A stretch of 64,000 nucleotides of DNA from Zygosaccharomyces rouxii (Eukaryota; Ascomycota; Saccharomycetes; Saccharomycetales; Saccharomycetaceae): contig NC_012996.1 in assembly GCF_000026365.1 (NCBI RefSeq), positions 682,001 to 746,000 of the forward strand, given 5' to 3'. The position numbers and the translations under genes were made by a program. Position 1 is the first letter of the stretch; each line of letters begins with the position of its first letter. The notes below the pieces were generated by a model, which made no database searches, was not told where the DNA came from, and saw only the letters and a list, made by a program, of their open reading frames with translations. This document shows, in pieces, positions 57,544-64,000 of this stretch.

Positions 57544-58110
57544 AAAGATTTCTAATATTTCAGGAGGTAAGGTACAGTAGAGACAGAAAAGAAAATTTAG
57601 TGTGTAAAGAACCACAGCCAATTACTTAGAAGAATACGATATCACTAATACTTGGTTACATGATCTATCATGACTGGGTTCTTTCATCGAGCTACACCTC
57701 AGATCTTGATTGGATCTAAGAACTTGTTGTATACTATTATTATCGTAAGGGACACAAAAACGCTTAAGTAGAAATATTCTTACTAGCTTGATGGCATAAA
57801 GCAAGGTGTAAGTGACTAATAGTATCAAGCTGAGCGAAAGATAAGGCGCTACTTGAGCTATTCTGCCAGATTGCTGAAAATGATACGTACATGATTTTCT
57901 GAAGACCTCCTTAGACTGCTACTCAGATAAAAATGTACGAAGTGTAATAATAATAATAATAATAATCATTTCTCTTACTCTAGTATTACCGCCTAAACTT
58001 AAAGACACCTAGTATTGTTTATTTACCGTAATTGGTCCCGGGTTCATTACAAACGCATAAATAGCTTTATGTTATCTAACAATTCGTACATCACGTAATT
58101 AAAGAATAGG
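57544..58110. other. Intergenic, tRNA-Ala to OCH1
   Basis: 567 bases. A second copy of the 23-base imperfect palindrome (GTAATTGG to CATTAC) is at 58028-58050, 60 bases from the OCH1 stop. An ATA/ATT-type microsatellite lies near 57946-57966. No gene recognised. Confidence 0.5.
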
Positions 58111-59514
58111 CTAATCATGACCAGCATCACCTTTCCAACTACCTTCGAATTGGTGCTTAACTAAAGCCATTTCATCATCCATTCCTTTAGCATTCATTTG
58201 ACCTACGTCTGGTGAAAAACTTGTAATTGGTAATATCATCAAATCGTCAACTGTAATGGGTTCCGTTATCAAAGTGAAAAATTCCCAGGGTATATGTCTA
58301 TTGACCAAAAGTGATTCTATGATCTTTCTGTAAAATTTCTTGGTTGATACACCGTTCTCATCCTGTGCAGCAGCTTCAGCGGGATCCACTGTCGTTGGGG
58401 TGTAAATATTACCATTGAGTAGAAGAACATCGTTATTATTTTGAATCAAATTGTTCAGGTATTGCATTACCATATCCGAAAATATGCCTGGACCAGTCCA
58501 GTTCATAATATCACTACCATCAACATTTTTATCAGTTTTTGTCTCATCATGATCGTAATGAGAATCTCTCGCGCGCTTATCTCTATAATTAACGTTATAA
58601 TCATTCTTATGAGTCTTATCAATGAGTTCTTCTGCGGTTTTCTTTACACTTGACACACTGTACAACGTAGTTGCTGTGATATTCAAGATCAATTCACGTA
58701 ATACTGGGTGTCCTGGCTTCGACTGAATCGTCCATTGACAAAATTGAATCCTACGTGCAAACCAATCGCTCCAATCTGTTCTATCAGGATCTGCTTCAAT
58801 ACCAATGACTAAACCTGGTTCGCGTTCATTCTGCGCGACGACTTCTTCACTTTTAAACCCCTTATACGGAACTGGTTTCCTAGTTTCTTTAAATGTTTTT
58901 AACTTTTCTCTGTCCACAGATGGCCATTTATTCAATGGTTTCAAAGGAAATGTATCCATATCAGAGTAAATACCACCTCTTGCATAAAGCAGCAAATACC
59001 TGAGAAAATCTGCTTTTAAAATGTTTTTGGGCATCTCTTTGAAAGCTTTCAAAACAAGCGGCAGTTCACCGTATAAATTTTGCAAAAATGCTTCAATATT
59101 ATCATCGGGCACTAGCATATACTCAAATCCTTGTAGTGTAGCGGCTTCTGTCCAGTCTCTTTGGTAACTTCTAAAAGAAGCTGGGAAATCTAATGAGTCC
59201 TCCTTAACTTTCCATGTCTGCCATATACGTCTTGGTATGGGCTTTTCAGGTTCATAAGGGAATGCCATAACCAATTGCTCCCTCAAGTCCTTCAATTTTC
59301 TGTCCTTAACTCTGAGTTCTTTTAGATTTAGTTGTTCCACATGAGACGTTGTTGGCAACGCAACATTGGAAATCTCTGGTGCTGTAATAAATTTTGCATA
59401 TTTCTTGTTGGAAAGATGGAATGCAACTAACGAATAGAGAAGCAGTATACCGAAGAAAATTTGTTTCGTCCTCTTATCCAGGCGAAATTCTGACTTATTC
59501 AAGGGTTTAATCAT
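58111..59514 (-). CDS. OCH1: Och1 initiating alpha-1,6-mannosyltransferase
   Basis: 467 residues, against 480 in S. cerevisiae. Och1 adds the first alpha-1,6-mannose to N-glycans in the cis-Golgi, starting the mannan outer chain. It is a type II membrane protein: a short cytosolic end with DKRTK, an anchor QIFFGILLLYSLVAFHL (about residues 19-35), then the lumenal glycosyltransferase (GT32) domain with IPRRIWQTWK and the DxD motif in YARGGIYSDMDTFPLKPL. Its neighbour PNC1 is the same as on S. cerevisiae chromosome VII (YGL038C-YGL037C), which favours OCH1 over the related HOC1. Confidence 0.94.
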   Translation of the reverse strand: MIKPLNKSEFRLDKRTKQIFFGILLLYSLVAFHLSNKKYAKFITAPEISNVALPTTSHVEQLNLKELRVKDRKLKDLREQLVMAFPYEPEKPIPRRIWQTWKVKEDSLDFPASFRSYQRDWTEAATLQGFEYMLVPDDNIEAFLQNLYGELPLVLKAFKEMPKNILKADFLRYLLLYARGGIYSDMDTFPLKPLNKWPSVDREKLKTFKETRKPVPYKGFKSEEVVAQNEREPGLVIGIEADPDRTDWSDWFARRIQFCQWTIQSKPGHPVLRELILNITATTLYSVSSVKKTAEELIDKTHKNDYNVNYRDKRARDSHYDHDETKTDKNVDGSDIMNWTGPGIFSDMVMQYLNNLIQNNNDVLLLNGNIYTPTTVDPAEAAAQDENGVSTKKFYRKIIESLLVNRHIPWEFFTLITEPITVDDLMILPITSFSPDVGQMNAKGMDDEMALVKHQFEGSWKGDAGHD

Positions 59515-60040
59515 AATGAGTACGTACTGGTATCCTTCTTTTTTCCCCCTTCCCTTCTTTATTGTTAAATAGAAGTTAAACTAATTATTCACCGTTATAT
59601 ATACATAGCGTCAACTAGACAGGTACCTGTACTCATTTATTCGCGTCTTGCACGAAGTTTCAATTGCATTTACAAGAAACAAAAATCTTACAAGCCTGGA
59701 TGGTTCCACGATTCTTGCTCGCTCCAGACCAATTTCAAAAACGCAATTTTGAAATTTATTACACTTTAATCAGTTTGCTCTTAGAGGTAGTTCCCCAGCA
59801 TCGAGGCCCTGGTCCCCGGTTGATTAACATTCTGAAACGGACTAGCTTGCGCGAAAGTCGGAATCCAGGTTCAGTAACAAGACACCTTTTCTTACCAACG
59901 CCACGAAATACGAAAAGATTTCGAACGTTAACTATTTACCTGAAGTAGTTCTAGAATTTGGCCGTAAATCATTATAACGGTTGCTATGTGGCTACAGCAA
60001 GTCGCCATATCTATTTTCGCCATACGTAAAGTAAAGAAGC
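59515..60040. other. Intergenic, OCH1 promoter and PNC1 3' flank
   Basis: 526 bases between two minus-strand genes. A 94-codon plus-strand frame from ATG 59664 shows no family features. No RNA gene seen. Confidence 0.5.
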
Positions 60041-60679
60041 CTATGCTAGTTGAACGTTGTTCTCAGCCAGTTCCTGTTTCAATTCCTGCATAGATTTTTC
60101 GTCAGAGAGGAAGCCTTTTGAATACTTCTGCAGAATTGTTGTCTTATAACCCAATTTCGATGCACTGATAGCCGTACTCTTAACGCAATATTCAAAGGCA
60201 AGTCCAACTACGTAGACCTCGTCAATTCCATGGCAATGTAAATAATTATTCAGCTCAGTCTTGTGATGATCCCAGATATCGTTAAATGCAGAGAAGTACT
60301 CCCTGTCTTGAAGGTAACCCTTACTAACTATGAGGCAGCCAATTTTTTTTTGTTCTTCAAGCATTTCTGGTGCCAATTGGCTCCCACGAGTTCCTTCTAC
60401 ACAGTGCACAGGAAATAACGTTCCTTCTATCTTTCGATCATCACCTTCCACCGGGGAAACATAGGTAATCGGTGAGAAATCTGCCAAGTTATGTGATTTG
60501 GCAAATGAAATGTGATTATGTGGGTGCCAGTCCCTTGTCATTACCACTTGGTCCCATTTTTCAGTTGGATCTTCAATGAGGTCAATTACCGGCTTAACTA
60601 TCTCATCACCATGAGGAACAGCGAGTGAACCTCCTGGCAAGAAATCATTTTGCACATCAACTACTATTAGAGCTCTCAT
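60041..60679 (-). CDS. PNC1: Nicotinamidase Pnc1
   Basis: 212 residues, against 216 in S. cerevisiae. Pnc1 converts nicotinamide to nicotinic acid in the NAD+ salvage pathway, which relieves inhibition of Sir2. The isochorismatase fold is seen with catalytic Asp in IVVDVQNDFLPGGSLAVP, the zinc site in MTRDWHPHNHISF, a Lys in IVSKGYLQDREYFSAF and the nucleophile Cys in AFEYCVKSTAISASKLGY. All key residues are present. One stress-response-like AGGGG lies upstream at 60902-60906. Confidence 0.97.
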   Translation of the reverse strand: MRALIVVDVQNDFLPGGSLAVPHGDEIVKPVIDLIEDPTEKWDQVVMTRDWHPHNHISFAKSHNLADFSPITYVSPVEGDDRKIEGTLFPVHCVEGTRGSQLAPEMLEEQKKIGCLIVSKGYLQDREYFSAFNDIWDHHKTELNNYLHCHGIDEVYVVGLAFEYCVKSTAISASKLGYKTTILQKYSKGFLSDEKSMQELKQELAENNVQLA

Positions 60680-61012
60680 ACTGCAAAAACTTACAGGGAT
60701 TACTTCTCCATTCGCTTTCTTGAAATTACGTTTCCATTTGGTTTGTTCGTCTTATATACTTGCTGCACGCTACGAACTCTTGTGTTCAACTGGCAAATTC
60801 AAGCACCAAAAAGGAGCGGAGAGGAAGAAAGAGGGTGTCCCATACTAGCTCCCTAAATGGTACACATTGATTTCTCTTGAGGCAAAAGGTCTTGCAACAG
60901 CAGGGGTTTCAACCGTACAATCGAAGTGAAAGCTTTGTATTAGTCCTCATTCATTGGTTTCTGCGTGTGTTTCTCTCAGCGTCAGTGTCGTTTCCAGCCG
61001 TATATAAAATTG
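60680..61012. other. Divergent PNC1-orphan intergenic region
   Basis: 333 bases. It holds one AGGGG (CCCCT) stress element core at 60902-60906 and a TATATAAA at about 60999-61006, just before the orphan gene start. Otherwise nothing. Confidence 0.5.
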
Positions 61013-61966
61013 ATGGCACGGCGACAGATATTCGATATTGAAGGTGAAAAAAAAGGCATCAAAAAAAAAAAATCAAAAAAAAGAATGAGACTCTGGAACA
61101 TTTTATTCATTGCTTTGTTAATTTTATGCATTCATTGCCATAGAATAATTCCTGCTTCAAATCCCAGTGTCGTTGAACCCGCAGCTCCAATTAACTATGG
61201 GGATATATCATTACTAATGATAAATGATTTTGTGCTGATTATTCAAGTATTTATGACATGCATTCCATCAGGTGTTCTTGCACCTATGCTCGTTGACTTT
61301 GTTAGAATCTCATGCCTTTTCAATATGCTAAGTACGTTTTCATTACTCTCGTTGAGTCTTTTAAACGGTTGGGATCGATTAGATGAAAGTAGGACTTTTA
61401 AAATGGAAATGCGAAAAACATTTAACAGTTGGGCGGAAAATAATGAAAAGAGAAATTGGTTGAATGAGAGTGTTAATTGGCGAGAACTTAAAAATTGGGT
61501 GAACGTTTTTGATATTCATTTTGACATGTATGTCTCGAATTATACCGATGTTGAAAGAAATGGCAAAATAAATAGAGTAATATGTGCATCATTTAACATG
61601 GGCCAAAAAAGTTTATTTGATATGCCATTTGAGCAGGAAATTTGTGTTACCAAGGAAGGTATTAAGAAATTGGGAAAAAATAGATTTTCTTCATTATCGG
61701 TGGATACAACAAAAAATCTAGTTAAATTTTTAGCAAAAGGTGGTTATGTCAAAGCTGCCAGCAATCCTCCATTTTACTTGTTCAAGCTTATGGAAACCTA
61801 TGGCGATATGACAATTGATTTTTTGGAAACTTTACAAGAAATGACAAGTTCGTTACAAGTAGAAACAAAAAGTTCGTTGGAGAAAGCTTGCAGTTTCCAC
61901 GAAGGTGAAAAATTGCTAATGTTGATGAGACTCAAGAGGCCGCAGGCGGTTGCAAGTCTAATGTAG
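61013..61966 (+). CDS. Unrecognised membrane or secreted protein
   Basis: 317 residues from the ATG at 61013. I do not recognise it. A very basic start (KKGIKKKKSKKRMR, over A-rich DNA) precedes a hydrophobic helix LWNILFIALLILCIHC. A second in-frame ATG at 61085 would make that helix a standard signal peptide. Another hydrophobic stretch (ISLLMINDFVLIIQVFMTC to LSLSLLNGW, about residues 65-120) suggests two or three more membrane segments. The last two thirds is hydrophilic, with possible N-glycosylation sites at NYTD and NESV. S. cerevisiae has PNC1 next to YGL036W here, without this gene. Codon use is AT-rich. It may be a lineage-specific gene; function unknown. Confidence 0.65.
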   Translation: MARRQIFDIEGEKKGIKKKKSKKRMRLWNILFIALLILCIHCHRIIPASNPSVVEPAAPINYGDISLLMINDFVLIIQVFMTCIPSGVLAPMLVDFVRISCLFNMLSTFSLLSLSLLNGWDRLDESRTFKMEMRKTFNSWAENNEKRNWLNESVNWRELKNWVNVFDIHFDMYVSNYTDVERNGKINRVICASFNMGQKSLFDMPFEQEICVTKEGIKKLGKNRFSSLSVDTTKNLVKFLAKGGYVKAASNPPFYLFKLMETYGDMTIDFLETLQEMTSSLQVETKSSLEKACSFHEGEKLLMLMRLKRPQAVASLM

Positions 61967-62353
61967 AGAAACTTAGGAATTGTTTTTCCATTTCAGCACC
62001 TAGTATCTTCCCCGGATGTAAATCATATGTAAATCATCGGAACGCTCCATGCGTTAATGCATTTAGCAGACAGCAGATGCAATGCATTTACAATCCGTTC
62101 GGGACACCGGTGCCTAAATGACAACCAGAATCTCGGACAGAGTTTGAGCGGCAGGAAAAAGGGAAGGAGAAAGGAAGGGTAAGGGCATTGTTTCATAATG
62201 AGAATCGTGGAATCTGATTGTAAGATTCCTCCCCATACATAAAGACCCAAGAAAGTTCAAGACTGGATAGAAATTAGGAGATCATCCCATTAGGCGTTTG
62301 GTACAGTTAATCTCAATAGAAGATCGATTCTCTCATATTTCCCGCTTCAAGAT
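61967..62353. other. Intergenic before YGL036W
   Basis: 387 bases between two plus-strand genes. No RNA gene or clear motif cluster recognised. Confidence 0.5.
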
Positions 62354-64000
62354 ATGAGTCGGCTAAACGAAAGTTATCCTCACGTTTCCGATGGAACCGC
62401 CAAGGCACTAGTGAGTTCTACGGTAAAAGTCATGAGATACCTAAGCAATACTGGAGATTACAAGGTTGTTTTCAAATTGATCAACGCGCTTGGATTCTTT
62501 AATCAAAAAGTAGTAGAAGGTAGACTCAATGGTTCAGATCTCGAAGGAATAGACGTTTTCACACCAATCCTTCAAAGTGAAGAAGTAATGAAACACAAGT
62601 TAGATCTGGTGGCAATTTTTCTAGCGTATCTTTCTATCCACAGAGAATTTCACCCTTTGATACTGAACTCAATAAAGGATTGGTGTAAACTTTTGCCTGA
62701 AAAGAAGTTGATCACATGCACTGATACCAAGTACATGCCAGGTTTTTACACAGTGGTTTCACTATTGGATCAATATGAAGAAGTAACACCTCAGATTTTA
62801 CAGTATTTGGAATTGGATTTAGCTCATGTCCTGGTACACGTTTGGGTTCCCCAGTGGTTGCAGATAGCACAGACACCATTAGAAAACGATAGCTTAGCAG
62901 ATTTACTTCTCAATGAAGCCAAATTAGACTTCGTCGTAGCTACATCGAATGATTTGGGGCAATTTATAGCCAACAAACATTTACAAAAGGAACCTCCGAC
63001 GTCATACTTCATTTACAAGATATGCAAAAGAATTTCATTATTCGCAGATTGGATGCCCAGCTCCTTGTATAAACCAGCTGCCCAACTAGCCATATCTCAC
63101 GGTAGCTCAGCTAGTGGGTTACATTTTGATTTGCAAGTACTCATGGAAGTAGTAGATCATCCTGAACTGAATTTTTTCCAAGAACCTCGTTTGGTATCTT
63201 TGCTACACCAGGCAACTAACAATTTGCGTAAAGTACCTTTCCACAAATTACACGCTGCCCTGGGTACTTTAGGATCTATCCAGAGTTTACCCGCTATTAT
63301 TAACATGGTTCAGCTCTTATTGTGCAAATTTTTAATCAATGCAGGCAATGTAAGTGAATTAATTCAAAAAGCTGATTACCGGTTACAACTTCACCCAAAT
63401 GAAAAGAAGTGGTTCAACAACAGAACAAACAACAAATATCAAATACCATCATGGTTTGAAACTTCACTCCTACCACCCTTACCACCAATCGCAAAATCTA
63501 TGTTTGTCTTTGATAATAATGAGCACGAATCAGAGCAAGAGGCTAAAAGTTTTACAATAATTACCAATTTACTTTTTGAATCTCTTAATATGGTCATTCT
63601 GATGAACACAGAGATGTTAAAACAATACCAATGGTTGAATATTGATCCACTCATGATAGACGTTTCAGATGAGACTTTTAACATAAGGCATCTTGTGGCG
63701 GGACAATTCTTGTTACTTTACCTTATTCCCATCATTATGGCGGCAATGTTATCTCAGCAGTTGCTGGAATCACAAGTTGGTATTTTAAGTGAGAAGAGAA
63801 AATCCATTATGAGGAAAATTATCTTTTCCAACACTACCCGCCTCTGTGAGACTTTGATACATGCTCATGGTAACATTGCGCTTTACCACCTCCTTAAATT
63901 ATGTACTAAAGCCTCCGCTGAAGATATGGTCCTACAAGGGATTTGCCTCGAACTTTTACACCATATTTTTTTTGGTCCAAATGGGACATATAATAAGCAA
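62354..64000 (+). CDS. YGL036W-like protein, N-terminal part
   Basis: A frame from the ATG at 62354 stays open for 549 codons and runs off the window end, so it is partial. It begins MSRLNESYPHVSDGTAKALV and reads as an all-helical protein with many leucine-rich helices (VVFKLINALGFF, VAIFLAYLSIHREFHPLIL). A hydrophobic stretch HLVAGQFLLLYLIPIIMAA near residues 450-470 may be buried rather than membrane-spanning. No enzymatic motif is visible. Position beyond PNC1 matches S. cerevisiae YGL036W, a 909-residue protein of unknown function; assignment is by synteny and length only. Confidence 0.8.
   Translation, partial: MSRLNESYPHVSDGTAKALVSSTVKVMRYLSNTGDYKVVFKLINALGFFNQKVVEGRLNGSDLEGIDVFTPILQSEEVMKHKLDLVAIFLAYLSIHREFHPLILNSIKDWCKLLPEKKLITCTDTKYMPGFYTVVSLLDQYEEVTPQILQYLELDLAHVLVHVWVPQWLQIAQTPLENDSLADLLLNEAKLDFVVATSNDLGQFIANKHLQKEPPTSYFIYKICKRISLFADWMPSSLYKPAAQLAISHGSSASGLHFDLQVLMEVVDHPELNFFQEPRLVSLLHQATNNLRKVPFHKLHAALGTLGSIQSLPAIINMVQLLLCKFLINAGNVSELIQKADYRLQLHPNEKKWFNNRTNNKYQIPSWFETSLLPPLPPIAKSMFVFDNNEHESEQEAKSFTIITNLLFESLNMVILMNTEMLKQYQWLNIDPLMIDVSDETFNIRHLVAGQFLLLYLIPIIMAAMLSQQLLESQVGILSEKRKSIMRKIIFSNTTRLCETLIHAHGNIALYHLLKLCTKASAEDMVLQGICLELLHHIFFGPNGTYNKQ

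Noticed and set aside
59664..59948. A 94-codon + strand frame between PNC1 and OCH1.
   Set aside because: It lies in the OCH1 upstream region and has no recognisable domain or neighbour support.

Overview
The window is nuclear DNA of a budding yeast of the Saccharomycetaceae. The genes are densely packed. Introns are confined to RPL7 (two), LSM2 and RPS13, with GTATGT donors and TACTAAC-like branch points. Nearly every protein is a recognisable one-to-one counterpart of a Saccharomyces cerevisiae gene. Gene order argues for a lineage that never went through, or branched before, the whole-genome duplication: over the first 33 kb, genes split in S. cerevisiae between chromosomes XVI and VII sit here interleaved in one series. 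The Zygosaccharomyces/Torulaspora group fits, but I cannot name the genus from sequence alone. No prokaryotic, viral or intact transposon sequence was recognised.

Region 1 (1-32661) is the merged XVI/VII block: NAB3 (3' part), MIY1, an FHA-domain tail-anchored protein (YGL081W-like), PRM3, RSA1, MPC1, DDC1, APL5, KXD1, OXR1, DBP3, HNM1, RPL7 with an intronic snR39/snR59-type snoRNA, a free-standing snR39b, the Smr protein YPL199C, MPS2, HSF1, YIG1, one AFT iron regulator, RPB9, MNP1, TPK2 and HRR25. A 1.26 kb gene-free stretch follows, at a synteny break.

Region 2 (33926-50192) is a merged chromosome II/V block: HAP3, PIM1, a mitochondrial-type succinate-semialdehyde dehydrogenase, a UBR7/mlo2-like UBR-box PHD protein, MCM2, NCL1, RRN10, the signal recognition particle RNA gene SCR1, a zinc-knuckle protein (YER137C-like), LSM2 and GDI1. 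The dehydrogenase and the UBR7-like gene lie between PIM1 and MCM2, which are direct neighbours in S. cerevisiae.

Region 3 (50487-55895) matches S. cerevisiae YDR061W to YDR064W: an ABC-ATPase protein, LCB2, AIM7 and RPS13. Region 4 (56073-57543) is a gene-poor tRNA neighbourhood with two identical tRNA-Val(AAC) genes and one tRNA-Ala(UGC); it marks another synteny break. Region 5 (58111-64000) has OCH1, PNC1, an unrecognised membrane or secreted protein with no evident S. cerevisiae counterpart, and the 5' part of YGL036W, which runs off the window.

The genes are mostly housekeeping. They cover ribosome and tRNA biogenesis (RSA1, DBP3, NCL1, RRN10, RPL7, RPS13, snoRNAs), SRP, transcription (HSF1, AFT, HAP3, RPB9, NAB3), replication and checkpoint (MCM2, DDC1), signalling (TPK2, HRR25), lipid and membrane traffic (LCB2, HNM1, APL5, KXD1, GDI1, OCH1) and mitochondria (MPC1, MNP1, PIM1, the dehydrogenase). 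Regulatory motifs fit these roles: PAC boxes before RSA1, DBP3, NCL1 and the zinc-knuckle gene, Rap1 sites before both ribosomal protein genes, Ino2/Ino4-type boxes before HNM1 and a pheromone response element before PRM3. Translation starts were moved to the first in-frame ATG wherever a longer frame opened only with GTG or TTG. Comparisons with S. cerevisiae are from memory, not from a search.
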